Of a DNA stretch of 64,000 nucleotides, positions 16,337 to 25,924 are shown piece by piece. Position numbers and translations under genes: made by a program. The notes beneath the pieces are model-generated. The model did not search any database. It had not been told where the DNA came from and worked only from the letters and a program-made list of their open reading frames with translations. Position 1 is the first letter of the stretch, and every line of letters starts with the position of its first letter. The stretch comes from Bacteroidetes Order II. bacterium (GTDB lineage: Bacteria; Bacteroidota; Rhodothermia; Rhodothermales; UBA2364), in assembly GCA_016788705.1 (NCBI GenBank), contig JAEUSQ010000063.1, positions 1 through 64,000 of the forward strand, written 5' to 3'.

Positions 16337-17086
16337 CTATTGGCCTTGTAATAATTCTTCTAGTCGTTGCTGAATGATGCGCTCACGGGCCATTTCTTTG
16401 TCGCGCAGCCGCGAGCGAAGCAAGATCAATTGGTTGTTTAGCTGCTGAATTTCGTCGCGTTGGTTTTCTAATCGTAGATCAAAGATATTGCCCAGTGTTT
16501 TGCGCAATTCATTCATCATCTGCGACCGTTGTTCACTTTCGGCAGAAAGCCGAATTTTGACTGCCAATCGTTGGGATTGTAGTTCCAGCCATTGCTCCCG
16601 TTGAAAGCGCTGATACAAATCTGGTGATTCATTCCGCAGGAAATATAATTGTTTCGTACTCTCCAACGGGGTCATCATAGAGTGTAATTGTCCAAACTGT
16701 TCGGTTTGCTGATCCAAAAAAGAACCGAATTCTGCTTCGTTTTTGAACTGACGTGTCATGGCCAGCAAACTCCCGCCTTCCACGGTAAACATTTTATTGT
16801 TGATTTGAATAACCGGTGCAACACCCACCGAGAACATATACTCCACATCCAATCCACGTAAATCCAACTCGGTAGGCAATTGCGAACCCGTAAGTTGTTT
16901 CCCATTCAGATACGCTTTTCCTTCGCGAATCACAAATGTTTGCATTTGAACGGGGCTTACCTGCGAAGCAGGCTGTCGGGTTGTCCGCGAGGAGGCAGGT
17001 TGTGGGTTTTGGGCCAGTACAAGTACGGGAAACCACATCAACAAACAAACTGGTACGAGACGGTGAGACTTTAGAAAACGTTTCAT
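16337..17086 (-). CDS. Secreted coiled-coil protein of the sigma-factor operon
   Basis: This 249-residue protein has a signal peptide (MKRFLKSHRLVPVCLLMWFP, cleavage near VLAQN). A short unit FVIREGKAYLNGKQL resembles the repeat core of the next gene, and a helical region (about 115-245) is rich in Gln, Leu and Arg. The C-terminal helix (FDLRLENQRDEIQQLNNQ and beyond) is a likely coiled coil that resembles periplasmic CpxP/Spy-like or heavy-metal sensor proteins in shape only. It sits between the anti-sigma candidate and the repeat protein and probably works with them in the envelope. No family is recognised. Confidence 0.8.
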   Translation of the reverse strand: MKRFLKSHRLVPVCLLMWFPVLVLAQNPQPASSRTTRQPASQVSPVQMQTFVIREGKAYLNGKQLTGSQLPTELDLRGLDVEYMFSVGVAPVIQINNKMFTVEGGSLLAMTRQFKNEAEFGSFLDQQTEQFGQLHSMMTPLESTKQLYFLRNESPDLYQRFQREQWLELQSQRLAVKIRLSAESEQRSQMMNELRKTLGNIFDLRLENQRDEIQQLNNQLILLRSRLRDKEMARERIIQQRLEELLQGQ

Positions 17087-17133
17087 AGGGTTTAGAACCG
17101 TATAAAAGGAGGTTTATGCAATAGTGTTTAAAA

Positions 17134-17904
17134 TTAACGCGGATTTATATTCCGATTTTGTGTGGCATTGTTTCGGGTCAACTCTATTGGCACGGGCGAA
17201 TTACCCCACTCATCTTCCACCCGTGCTTCCAAGTGTTCCACCCGTTGCGAGATGGTGCTAAAAACGGGGCGTTCGTCCCAAGAAAATACACGTTCCGATG
17301 CAGGCGGTTCGTAAATCTCCAATTGTTGCCCATCCAAACCAGCCATTGTGTTCTCCGACGACCAGAAAGTACGGAGGGAGAAAAAGCCTCCAATGGCCAC
17401 CAATACCACACTCGCTGCCACTACCCAGCGGGCCACAGGTTTTTGTAGGAGATGTCTTCCTATATATAAAAGCCGTGGGCGGGGTTGGCTGGCGTTTGCG
17501 GCCTTCAGAATGGCTTGGATCACCTCCGGATTGGGTTGTGGTCGTGTACGGGGTTGTTCCAAAAATGCTTTGGCCGTCAAGAGCATGTCATATTCTTTAC
17601 GGTGGGCCTCGTCCTTTAGAATTTCGTCTGCTGGACGATGGCTCTGATTGTAAAGCAAGGCTATGACAGGTAGGGCTGACTCCTCAGAAAGGCCAGACGT
17701 ATTTTGCGTAGCGGTCTTGGCGTGCGTCATTAGATTTACCAGAACCGTCTGATCTGGGCCAGACTGGGGCGGTAAACGGTCTAATACTGATTTGACCATT
17801 AACAAGGTATCTAACTCCGGGCGCAAGGCAGGGTCTTCTGTCAACGGTTCAGCAGGATCCGTTTCGCCGTAAAGGCGCTGTATCAATTGTAACCGTTTGT
17901 CCAT
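17134..17904 (-). CDS. Candidate membrane anti-sigma factor
   Basis: This 256-residue protein has a long cytosolic N-terminal part containing two related segments (LTEDPALRPELDTLLMVKSV and LKDEAHRKEYDMLLTAKAF, each preceded by a leucine-rich helix). One transmembrane helix follows (about 185-202, ARWVVAASVVLVAIGGFF), then a short extracytoplasmic tail with a predicted coiled coil (VFSTISQRVEHLEARVEDEW). Position directly after an ECF sigma gene and this topology suggest a regulator of that sigma factor, but no classical zinc-binding anti-sigma motif is present. ATG 17904 begins MDKRLQLIQRLYGE; an ATG at 17940 would add 12 residues and cannot be excluded. Confidence 0.72.
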   Translation of the reverse strand: MDKRLQLIQRLYGETDPAEPLTEDPALRPELDTLLMVKSVLDRLPPQSGPDQTVLVNLMTHAKTATQNTSGLSEESALPVIALLYNQSHRPADEILKDEAHRKEYDMLLTAKAFLEQPRTRPQPNPEVIQAILKAANASQPRPRLLYIGRHLLQKPVARWVVAASVVLVAIGGFFSLRTFWSSENTMAGLDGQQLEIYEPPASERVFSWDERPVFSTISQRVEHLEARVEDEWGNSPVPIELTRNNATQNRNINPR

Positions 17905-17963
17905 AGTGGTTGTGGTGAGATTTGGGTGCGTGGTGTCCATCTGGAGGATTATGATTGCCACAT

Positions 17964-18566
17964 TTATTCGTGTAGGTCCACCAATTCTGGTTTACCCATT
18001 CGTTTCATGATTTTTTGTAGGTTCAACAATGCGTACCGCATCCGTCCTAATGCCGTATTGATGGAGCAATCGGTTAAGGCCGCAATTTCCTTAAAGCTCA
18101 GTCCGGTTTCATGACGCATAAGCAAGACCTCGCGCTGTTCGGGCGGCAGCTGGGCAATGCAGGCTTCTAACCATTCGCGTTGTTCCTGATTGAGCATGAG
18201 TTCCACTGCATTGGGCGCGTCGTCCGAAAGGCGGTCCCAAAAATTGTTCTCATCATCATCGGGGTCTGCTACGTCTTTCCACTTTTTGCGGGTACGCAGA
18301 TAATCAAGGGTGGTGTTACGGGCAATCCGAATAACCCAATAGATAAAGCGGCCTTGTTGTTGATACGACCCACGACGCTCCTGCAACGCGGAAATGACGC
18401 GCAGGAAGGTGTCTTGGAATAAGTCGTTGGCGATGTTTACATCCTTTACCATGCCCATCAGATAGCTAAAAACGCGTTCCTGATGACGACTGAGGAGTAA
18501 ACCGAAGGCCCGCTCGTCTCCTTTTTCAAGGTATGCGGCTACCAATTCTTCATCCGACCAAGTCAT
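17964..18566 (-). CDS. ECF RNA polymerase sigma factor
   Basis: This 200-residue sigma-70 family protein has region 2 at about 10-80, including ANDLFQDTFLRVISAL and GRFIYWVIRIARNTTLDYLR. Region 4 at about 135-190 contains LPPEQREVLLMRHETGLSFK and an HTH segment (DCSINTALGRMRYAL). It should recruit RNA polymerase to a small regulon, probably including its own operon. The three genes downstream encode a membrane protein and two secreted proteins, so an envelope signal is a natural inference. The acidic linker (DPDDDENNFWDRLSDD) is typical of ECF factors. Confidence 0.92.
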   Translation of the reverse strand: MTWSDEELVAAYLEKGDERAFGLLLSRHQERVFSYLMGMVKDVNIANDLFQDTFLRVISALQERRGSYQQQGRFIYWVIRIARNTTLDYLRTRKKWKDVADPDDDENNFWDRLSDDAPNAVELMLNQEQREWLEACIAQLPPEQREVLLMRHETGLSFKEIAALTDCSINTALGRMRYALLNLQKIMKRMGKPELVDLHE

Positions 18567-18846
18567 GTGCTACGATGTTCTTAGGGGTTGGTCGTGGATG
18601 CAGTTTCCTGCATTTTATGATGGAACGCAGGATCATGTGGGCTTATTGTGTGGGTATAGAAATTTTATTTAGCGAATTCACGTTTTATAAATCCATCAAA
18701 GGTTTGGGTTGTAGGAAGAGCGACAAGGCACAGTACATTGGGATTTGGGATAGCCAACACGAGGACAGACAAGGTGTATGAGACCTCATGATAATTTTCA
18801 GCAAGGGTTTGTCATGTTTTTTTATCGTCAAAGCAACCGCCTTGCT

Positions 18847-19554
18847 CTAACGAAAAATGAGGTAGAAGACTCCGAAATGCAAAAACATGACCACCGCAAA
18901 GGCGATAAGGTACCACGGCCATTGTCCGATGATAAATGGATTTTTGGCTGTTGGTGGACGACAAAGGAACATATAATTGCACTGGTGCCGCCAATTGATC
19001 AGCCCGACCACAATGCCACAAATAAAAAGCCATCCTCCTGCTTCTAACCACGACCACGGGCGGAGTTCCATTCCTCGTGCATAGGTAAGGAACATTGGGC
19101 CCAGTATAAGTCCTGTATGCGAGACATAAAACTCTATCAAGAAAAAAAACTGAGTGCCTTGTGTAAATTGTGGCGTCAGTAGTGCATGTAAGGCTCCGGT
19201 CATGCCCCAGTACAAAGCAATTTCGTGTATCAACTGGTTTTCCGAAACCAAGGCCCATCCTGTAAAAAAGGCTGTGATGTCGCACAATTGGAGCGGTAGT
19301 CCGTAGCGCCAATCCCACTGTTTCTTAAGCGCATGTACGATCGGCGGTAAGACGGCCCAAACCAAAATCCACCATCCCAATAACTGTCCGGCAAACCGCG
19401 TTTGTTCGGGCGGAACCTGCATCAGCATGAGTAAACTGATGCCCGTAATCGCGAGGGTGAGTCCAGACGTGCGCCACCAAAATCCACTAAATATTTTGGC
19501 TGTGGCTTCTTGCATCTCGTCGTCTCCCTGACGGAGGGTAATGTCTTCGTTCAT
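18847..19554 (-). CDS. YwaF/TMEM164-like integral membrane protein (TIGR02206 type)
   Basis: This 235-residue protein has six to seven hydrophobic segments and matches the YwaF/TMEM164 pattern. It has WRYGLPLQLCDITAFFTGWA around residues 102-121, YWGMTGALHALLTPQF, then FFFLIEFYVSHTGLILGPMF and INWRHQCNYMFLCRPP toward the C-terminus. The human relative TMEM164 acts on lipid acyl chains and uses a cysteine in the LPLQLCD region; whether this bacterial protein is an acyltransferase is unknown. It stands alone on the minus strand, with 280 bases before the sigma gene in which I see no gene. Confidence 0.8.
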   Translation of the reverse strand: MNEDITLRQGDDEMQEATAKIFSGFWWRTSGLTLAITGISLLMLMQVPPEQTRFAGQLLGWWILVWAVLPPIVHALKKQWDWRYGLPLQLCDITAFFTGWALVSENQLIHEIALYWGMTGALHALLTPQFTQGTQFFFLIEFYVSHTGLILGPMFLTYARGMELRPWSWLEAGGWLFICGIVVGLINWRHQCNYMFLCRPPTAKNPFIIGQWPWYLIAFAVVMFLHFGVFYLIFR

Positions 19555-19763
19555 ATTTTTCGGGGATACAGCATCAAGTAGGAACCGAAATTTACGATCA
19601 AATCATACAAAAATTATCGGATTAAACGGGAGGGAAAAGATTTGTTTTCCCTGTTCAAGGGATTCTTGGGAGAATACAATAGAAAAATGAATGTGGTAAT
19701 AAATTTTGGCACTGTATTTTCTCACAAAATATGGGAAACCTTTTCCTTACAGCTACCTCGACC

Positions 19764-22715
19764 ATGAGACGAACTTTCTTTTTACTTTTGGTATTTTGGG
19801 GAGTATTTATCGCGCTCCCGCTTGCCATACAAGCACAAGGATTGCGCATAGTTGGTGCGGTATATGATGCCTCTACGGGTCTTCCGCTCAAGGCGCGTGT
19901 TTTTTTACAACCCGGTGGGCAAAGTATCTATACGGATGAACGTGGAAACTATACTTTTTCGCGGATACGTGCCGGAAACTATACCCTCAGTGTCAACCTC
20001 CCGAGCTACGATCCGGCGAGTAAGACGGTCACGGTCAAAACTGCAGACATTCTGGTGGATATTGGCCTTCGCCCCATTGGAAAGGTCAGTCTGTCCGATG
20101 TACCCATGAAGCCACGGGAGACAGCCAATCCGGATATTCGTCTGGTACCAAGACCGTCAATGCCTCCTCCCTCGCCGCCTATGCAACCCACAACACCAGA
20201 TGCTGATCCGGTCTATGCCATACCCTCCCCCTCATTTGTCTATTTTAGCGTAGCCCAGCGGTTACAAGCGTCTTGCCCCGATTTGTGGGTGATGCCCTCG
20301 TCTGGTAGCCAGAGCAGTGGACTTTTTATGGCGTTCCGGAATGGTGGTGGCCTGACGGCGACGGCGCCACCACTTGTTTTTATTGATGGCATACGGTTGG
20401 AAAACGAAGAGTATCGCTTTCTGGAACTGGGTGGAGAACGGGTCTCGGCACTTACTGACTTAAAGACTGAAGACATCGAAGAAGTTACTTGTCTTGCTGG
20501 CCCGGCTGCATCTGCCCGTTTGGGTGTGTCTGCGGGTGCAGGGGCCATTCTCTTAACAACACGATCCGGTAAATCAGGTGAAACCCGTGCCAGCTATCAC
20601 ACCGATTTAGGGCAACATCGTTTGGCTTCACCTTTTGACTTCTCCACCGCATCGAACCCGGATGTTGCGAATACAGGACTAAGAAATGGGTCTATTGTAC
20701 GCCACAATCTGCGTTTTGAAGGGGGGCGTGACGAAACACAATATTTTGCAAGCGGCTATGTGGGCCGCTCGGATGGTGCTATGCTTAACGATGGCTTGCG
20801 CGAACGCGGCGCTCGTTTACATCTGGTTACCCAGCCTTTTCCTACCTTACGCCTTACTGCCATGCTTGCCCATGGTCAGGCCGAGACCGGATCTCCGCAA
20901 GGCGGTGCCAGTGTCTATGGCTATTTGCTTAATACCACTGGAACCAATGCGCCCTATGGTCTTGCGGACAGCAGCCTTATACGACGGTTCACGACATTGC
21001 ATGAACAACGACGCACCTTGGCACATATAAATGTTCAATTAGAGCCTATTCCCCATGTATTCATTCGTGGTAAAATGGGTTATGAAGGTACCGATTTGCA
21101 AGGCGAGCAAAACCGTCCACCCAATGCAAGAGTAGGCATTGGTCTGGTGCGAAGAGCTGTCATCAGCCGAAAATCGGCGGCCTTTACCTATGAAGCCTCC
21201 TTACGCCATGTTTACGACAAACCAGGGGTCTTTTCTCTTTCAACAGAAGCTGGAATTCGTGCATTTGATGTTAATGCCTATCATTTATTGATCACCAAAG
21301 ATGGGTTCACAGAGGGTGATCCCACCAATGTAGGGACAGGTCGTGATGTGATTGCAAACGAGGAAGCACGTACTGGACAACGTGAAATGGGTATTTTTAT
21401 ACAAGAAGACGTGACGTGGCGAAGTGGAATGCGGCTCCGGCTGGGGCTTGCCTACGATGATGCCGACCGAATTGGGAAAGAGGTGAAATGGGTCGTGTTT
21501 CCCTATGCCCGTTTGACTTATCCACTAAACCTTTCTTTCTTACCCAAAAGCCAAAGTTCTATTTATCTGTCCTATGGCGAAGCAGGAAATCTGCCCAATG
21601 CCTTAGATGCCAGAGGAACTTTTTGGGTGAGTGTGCCAGGTGGGTTCGGTAACGGGTGGGTGGTTTCTTCTGTCGGAAATGATGTTCTTAAACCGGAGCG
21701 TATGCGAGAGCTGGAACTCGGATTTATAAACAAATGGCTGGATAAATTGGATTTTTATGCCTTGATCTATCGCCAGCACATAACCGACGGGGTGGTCTAT
21801 GCCTTGCCTGTACCCTCTTCTGGATTGGGAAATGTTTTATTGCCTCAGAATGGGGGTGCCTCGGTGGGGTATGGTGTTGTTGCACGAGTGACCAGTGCCT
21901 TATTCCGGTCTTCTGAAGCCGGAATAAGGCTTACCATGGGCCTTCATGGGCAACGAAACCGCGTAGAAACCCTCGGCAACACGCCGGATATATATGATGC
22001 CAACAAGCTCAATGTTATCAAGCCCGGATTGGCACGGCTGTCATTTTATGCACCAGTTGTGGTGGCCGCAGCATTTGACCCACTCACCCAAAAGTATCTT
22101 CATCCGGTTACTACTGCACCAGGCACGACCTATAATGGGAAAACGGTGGATGCAAACGGGAATGCTTTTCTGGGAAATGCACAACCTGCATGGACAAGCG
22201 TGCTCGAACTAAACGCGCAATGGCGAAATTGGCAGATGGGAGCCACGGTCGAAGGAGCACAGGGCGTCTCGGTTTATAATGGCTCCCGACACTTCCGAAT
22301 CAGTGAAAACGGTGACCAAGCCATAAATATAGCACGGGCGCAAATCGGATTGGCGGTGCGTAATGATGTTACACCGCTGCTGCCCGGTACAGAAACCTAT
22401 AACCAAGCAGCACTCCGTGTTGCCCAAGCGGACCCCAACTTTGCCGGAAACTTCGTAGAACGGGCCGATTATATACGGCTTTCGGCAGTGCAATTACGTT
22501 ATAACCACACCCGCCTTCACGCCAAACGTGGTGAAGGACACCTGAAACGTCTCACGCTGGGCTTACAGGTCACCCATTTAGGGCTGTTCTCTCGCTATAG
22601 TGGCGCTGATCCAACGGTTCGCACCTTTGGTGCCCGAACCTATTCCTGGGGACAAGAACGCTTTACCATCCCACAAAACCGTCGTATTTTATTCTCGGTT
22701 GGTTTGGGACTTTAG
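19764..22715 (+). CDS. SusC/RagA-type TonB-dependent outer membrane receptor
   Basis: The protein has 983 residues. A signal peptide (MRRTFFLLLVFWGVFIALP, cleavage after AIQAQ) precedes a carboxypeptidase-regulatory-like domain (IVGAVYDASTGLPLKARVF, ending near residue 105). A Pro-rich linker and a plug domain with PLVFIDGIRLENEE and IEEVTCLAGPAASARLG follow, then a 22-strand-type beta-barrel ending in RILFSVGLGL with a terminal aromatic-like pattern. Such receptors import oligosaccharides, peptides or metal chelates with energy from TonB. Most SusC-type receptors have a SusD partner gene downstream; here nhaA follows, so the receptor appears orphan. ATG 19764 is chosen because it starts the signal peptide. 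Confidence 0.88.
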   Translation: MRRTFFLLLVFWGVFIALPLAIQAQGLRIVGAVYDASTGLPLKARVFLQPGGQSIYTDERGNYTFSRIRAGNYTLSVNLPSYDPASKTVTVKTADILVDIGLRPIGKVSLSDVPMKPRETANPDIRLVPRPSMPPPSPPMQPTTPDADPVYAIPSPSFVYFSVAQRLQASCPDLWVMPSSGSQSSGLFMAFRNGGGLTATAPPLVFIDGIRLENEEYRFLELGGERVSALTDLKTEDIEEVTCLAGPAASARLGVSAGAGAILLTTRSGKSGETRASYHTDLGQHRLASPFDFSTASNPDVANTGLRNGSIVRHNLRFEGGRDETQYFASGYVGRSDGAMLNDGLRERGARLHLVTQPFPTLRLTAMLAHGQAETGSPQGGASVYGYLLNTTGTNAPYGLADSSLIRRFTTLHEQRRTLAHINVQLEPIPHVFIRGKMGYEGTDLQGEQNRPPNARVGIGLVRRAVISRKSAAFTYEASLRHVYDKPGVFSLSTEAGIRAFDVNAYHLLITKDGFTEGDPTNVGTGRDVIANEEARTGQREMGIFIQEDVTWRSGMRLRLGLAYDDADRIGKEVKWVVFPYARLTYPLNLSFLPKSQSSIYLSYGEAGNLPNALDARGTFWVSVPGGFGNGWVVSSVGNDVLKPERMRELELGFINKWLDKLDFYALIYRQHITDGVVYALPVPSSGLGNVLLPQNGGASVGYGVVARVTSALFRSSEAGIRLTMGLHGQRNRVETLGNTPDIYDANKLNVIKPGLARLSFYAPVVVAAAFDPLTQKYLHPVTTAPGTTYNGKTVDANGNAFLGNAQPAWTSVLELNAQWRNWQMGATVEGAQGVSVYNGSRHFRISENGDQAINIARAQIGLAVRNDVTPLLPGTETYNQAALRVAQADPNFAGNFVERADYIRLSAVQLRYNHTRLHAKRGEGHLKRLTLGLQVTHLGLFSRYSGADPTVRTFGARTYSWGQERFTIPQNRRILFSVGLGL

Positions 22716-22861
22716 CCATATTCCCGTTTCCTTCATCAAGAATCGTACAACCAGTTGGAACGTTCTGCCTCTTTGATACGTAGGGGTTAGAAATCGCTTG
22801 CTTCTTGTATGCAAGATATTCGTTGTGTTTCCTTGTCCTAAACCTTTAAAATACAACGCCT

Positions 22862-24043
22862 ATGGTTAAGAAATTAATGCACCCTTTTATTCATCCCATC
22901 AAAGAATGGTCAGAAGATGGGAAACTATCTGGGATTTTACTGGTGCTGGCTACGTTGGTATCTATTACCCTGACCAATGGCGCTCTCGGAGCGGCCTATC
23001 AACAATTTTGGCAGATTCAGGTGGGAGCGGGCATACTCGAAAAATCTCTGGGTCATTGGATTAATGATGGCCTAATGGTCTTGTTTTTCTTTTTGGTAGG
23101 ACTGGAAATCAAAAGGGAGTTGCTCCAAGGCGAATTGTCGGATACCCAAAAAGCCTTATTGCCTGCAATGGCGGCAGTGGGGGGGTTGGTGGTGCCGGCG
23201 CTCATTTTTACAAGTTTTAATTGGGGTTCTCCGTATATGGCTGGCTGGGCCATCCCAACCGCCACCGATATTGCCTTTTCCTTGGGTGTCTTATCCTTGC
23301 TTGGGAAACGGGTACCGCTGGCATTAAAAGTTTTTCTAACGGCACTCGCGATTATAGACGATCTTGCGGCCATTCTTATTATTGCAGTGTTCTATTCTTC
23401 AGGTATCCAATTTGGGATGTTGGGGCTTGCCGTTTTGGTGATGGGGGGGCTATTTCTCTTGAACAAAGGGGGCGTCAAGCAGATGACTCCCTACGCCATT
23501 CTGGGGATAATCCTTTGGTTTCTCATCCTGAAGTCTGGCATTCACGCTACCATAGCGGGGGTTCTATTGGCCCTGACTATCCCGCTTGGAAAGGTAGAAG
23601 ACTTAGAACATGCGTTACACAAACCCGTACATTATGGAATTCTCCCTGTTTTTGCCTTGGCGAATACGGCGATTTTAATTCCGTTTGATGAATTGGGCAT
23701 GGTGTTTAGTAGCCTCAGCTATGGCATCGTCCTTGGACTGATGATTGGGAAGCCAGTTGGTATTTTAGGAATGACCTATCTTTCGGTAAAGTTAGGACTT
23801 ACGAAGCAACCGCAAAATGCTTCTTGGTACCAAATTGCTGGGTTAGGTTTTACAGCTGGTATTGGGTTTACGATGTCGCTCTTTATTGCTTCGCTTTCTT
23901 TTTCGGAAGGCGCTATGCTCAATGTGGCAAAACTCGCCATCCTCATTGGCTCGGTATTGTCTGCCCTTCTCGGATTGTTGATTTTATCGTTGGCTGCAAA
24001 TCCTGCATTCGAAGACGACGACAAAGATACGTTCGTGCATTGA
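22862..24043 (+). CDS. nhaA: Na+/H+ antiporter NhaA
   Basis: This 393-residue inner membrane protein has about 12 hydrophobic segments. The core aspartate pair is in ALAIIDDLAAILII, matching Asp163/Asp164 of the E. coli enzyme. GHWINDGLMVLFFFLVGLEIKREL and AIPTATDIAFSLGVL are also family signatures. It exchanges protons for sodium to control internal pH and salt. The N-terminal MVKKLMHPFIHPIKEW is typical. The gene is 146 bases after the TonB receptor and ends before a hairpin at 24068. Confidence 0.95.
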   Translation: MVKKLMHPFIHPIKEWSEDGKLSGILLVLATLVSITLTNGALGAAYQQFWQIQVGAGILEKSLGHWINDGLMVLFFFLVGLEIKRELLQGELSDTQKALLPAMAAVGGLVVPALIFTSFNWGSPYMAGWAIPTATDIAFSLGVLSLLGKRVPLALKVFLTALAIIDDLAAILIIAVFYSSGIQFGMLGLAVLVMGGLFLLNKGGVKQMTPYAILGIILWFLILKSGIHATIAGVLLALTIPLGKVEDLEHALHKPVHYGILPVFALANTAILIPFDELGMVFSSLSYGIVLGLMIGKPVGILGMTYLSVKLGLTKQPQNASWYQIAGLGFTAGIGFTMSLFIASLSFSEGAMLNVAKLAILIGSVLSALLGLLILSLAANPAFEDDDKDTFVH

Positions 24044-24067
24044 TGATAAAAGGGCGGTTTGATTTCC

Positions 24068-24101
24068 AATAGCCTCGTTGTTGATACGACAAGGCTATTT
24101 T
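24068..24101 (+). terminator. Terminator of nhaA
   Basis: AATAGCCTCGTTGT (24068-24081) pairs with ACGACAAGGCTATT (24086-24099) with two mismatches and a TGAT loop, followed by a short T run. It lies 25 bases after the nhaA stop, between nhaA and the converging ribBA gene. Confidence 0.65.
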
Positions 24102-24173
24102 GTAGCCAGATGGATCTACTACGTGCCCAACTTATACCAGATTCTGTTTTGCATGATCTAAACGAGTGCTACG

Positions 24174-25439
24174 CTACCCCAATAAGTCTTGCAAAATCTG
24201 GTTATGGTGTATGCCTGAGTCGGATTCGTTCATTATCTCGTGTCCCATCCGGTCGCGCTTAGTGCGCAGGTATTGTTCATTGACCTCATTAGGGGGAATC
24301 TCGATGGGTACACGCTCTATAATTTCCAATCCATAACCCGAAAGTGCAATGCGTTTAGTGGGGTTATTGGTGATCAGCCGAAGTTTGCTTACCCCAAGGT
24401 TGCGCAAAATCTGGCAGCCAATGCCATAGTCTCGTTGATCCATTTTGAACCCAAGTGCCAAATTGGCCTCCACCGTATCCATTCCTTGTTCTTGTAGCTG
24501 ATATGCCCGAAGTTTGTTGATCAATCCGATTCCACGCCCTTCCTGCTTCATGTAGAGCACCACGCCTTTTCCTTCGGCCTCAATCATCCGCAATGCTGTG
24601 GCAAGTTGGTCTCCGCAATCGCAACGCATAGAGCCAAAAATGTCTCCGGTTACACATTGGGAATGGACCCGCACCAAAACGGGCTCGCCTTCGTCCCATG
24701 TGCCTTTTACAATGGCAAGGTGATTATCACCCGTAAGCCGTTCTTCGTAGGCAACCATGGTGAAGTGTCCAAAGCGCGTAGGCATATCCACCTCAATGAT
24801 TCGGCTCACCAACTTCTCTTGTTTCATCCGGTAGGCAATTAGGTCTTTGATGGTGATGATTTTCATCCCAAACTGCGACGCTAAATCCATCAGTTGTGGG
24901 ACACGGGCCATTGTGCCATCTTCATTTAGAATTTCCACAATAACCCCCGCCGGATACAAACCCGCCATACGGACCAAATCCACGGCGGCTTCGGTATGTC
25001 CGGCGCGGCGTAATACACCGCCCTCTACTGCCCGCAATGGAAAAATATGACCTGGCCGACCAAAGTCCGAAGGCCGTGCTTTCACATCGGTTAGGGCCTT
25101 AACGGTTGCATATCGGTCATATGCCGAGATGCCCGTGGTGGTACCTGCAAGTTTATAATCTATTGAAATGGTAAAGGGCGTTTCGTGAATGGCTGTATTC
25201 TCTGTCACCATGAGGTCCAGTTCCAATTCCGTCGCTCGTTGACGGGTAATGGGTGCACAAATAAGACCCCGACCATATGTGGCCATAAAATTAATTAATT
25301 CTGGGGTCATCTTTTCAGCCGCCCCCAAGAAATCGCCTTCATTTTCGCGGTCTTCATCATCCACTACAATCACCAATCGCCCGGCGCGAATATCTTCGAT
25401 AGCTTCCGAAATAGTATGGAACCGATAGTTGGTCTGCAT
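24174..25439 (-). CDS. ribBA: Bifunctional RibBA: DHBP synthase / GTP cyclohydrolase II
   Basis: This 421-residue cytosolic enzyme carries out both entry steps of riboflavin synthesis. The N-terminal domain (about 1-205) makes 3,4-dihydroxy-2-butanone 4-phosphate from ribulose 5-phosphate and shows [11 protein letters not shown] and GHTEAAVDL. The C-terminal domain (about 210-405) converts GTP to the pyrimidine precursor. It has the zinc cysteines in [15 protein letters not shown] and the EGRGIGL motif. Both active sites look complete. ATG 25439 starts MQTNYRF; a GTG two codons upstream is possible. It follows yajC, but a terminator sits between them. Confidence 0.95.
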   Translation of the reverse strand: MQTNYRFHTISEAIEDIRAGRLVIVVDDEDRENEGDFLGAAEKMTPELINFMATYGRGLICAPITRQRATELELDLMVTENTAIHETPFTISIDYKLAGTTTGISAYDRYATVKALTDVKARPSDFGRPGHIFPLRAVEGGVLRRAGHTEAAVDLVRMAGLYPAGVIVEILNEDGTMARVPQLMDLASQFGMKIITIKDLIAYRMKQEKLVSRIIEVDMPTRFGHFTMVAYEERLTGDNHLAIVKGTWDEGEPVLVRVHSQCVTGDIFGSMRCDCGDQLATALRMIEAEGKGVVLYMKQEGRGIGLINKLRAYQLQEQGMDTVEANLALGFKMDQRDYGIGCQILRNLGVSKLRLITNNPTKRIALSGYGLEIIERVPIEIPPNEVNEQYLRTKRDRMGHEIMNESDSGIHHNQILQDLLG

Positions 25440-25445
25440 ATGCAC

Positions 25446-25482
25446 TCAAAAAAACAACAGGGCAATCCTCAAAGATTGCCCT
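25446..25482 (-). terminator. Terminator between yajC and ribBA
   Basis: AGGGCAATC (25459-25467) pairs perfectly with GATTGCCCT (25474-25482) around the loop ctcaaa. On the minus strand the hairpin is followed by GTTGTTTTTTT, so it terminates yajC transcription. It lies only six bases from the ribBA start, so ribBA should be read mostly by leakage or from a promoter overlapping the yajC end. Confidence 0.85.
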
Positions 25483-25494
25483 GCTTGGGTGAGA

Positions 25495-25773
25495 TCAATT
25501 TTTTGATTTACCGACGACGTCTTGAACGGCATTTTTGGCAATTCGTACTTTTACATTGGTATCTATCTGAACCATCACGTGGCCTTCAGCTACTTCAGTT
25601 ACTTTGCCGAAGATGCCCCCTACCGTGAGTACCTCGTCCCCTTTTTGAAGGGCATTGATTTGCTCTTTCCGCTCTTTTTCTTTCTTTTGCTGTGGTCGCA
25701 AAATTAGAAAATAAAAGACCAGCATGATGAGTACCAGCGGTAGAAACGACATAAAAGGGTTGTTCGGATCCAT
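25495..25773 (-). CDS. yajC: Preprotein translocase accessory subunit YajC
   Basis: This 92-residue single-span membrane protein has an N-terminal hydrophobic segment FLPLVLIMLVFYFLIL, then RPQQKKEKERKEQINALQKG, GDEVLTVGGIFGKV and a C-terminal beta-rich part. This is the YajC signature. It associates with SecDF and SecYEG and aids protein export. The start ATG (MDPNNPFMSF) is the only good one. It is preceded by a 151-base gap after the flavoprotein gene, in which I see no gene. Confidence 0.92.
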   Translation of the reverse strand: MDPNNPFMSFLPLVLIMLVFYFLILRPQQKKEKERKEQINALQKGDEVLTVGGIFGKVTEVAEGHVMVQIDTNVKVRIAKNAVQDVVGKSKN

Positions 25774-25924
25774 ATTGTGTAGGGGAGTAAGTGGAAAAGG
25801 GTTAAGTAAAAACAGCGCTTAAACGCTTCGCGTTCAATATGTGTTCGGATGAAGCCATGAAGTTACGGTTTGTTTTGGCAATAATGCGTGAGGGGATTTT
25901 GAAAACCGTTCCAAAGTTTCAGGC

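Noticed and set aside
24059-24262. 67-codon plus-strand ORF overlapping the ribBA end
   Set aside because: It runs through the nhaA terminator and the 3' end of ribBA, without coding character.
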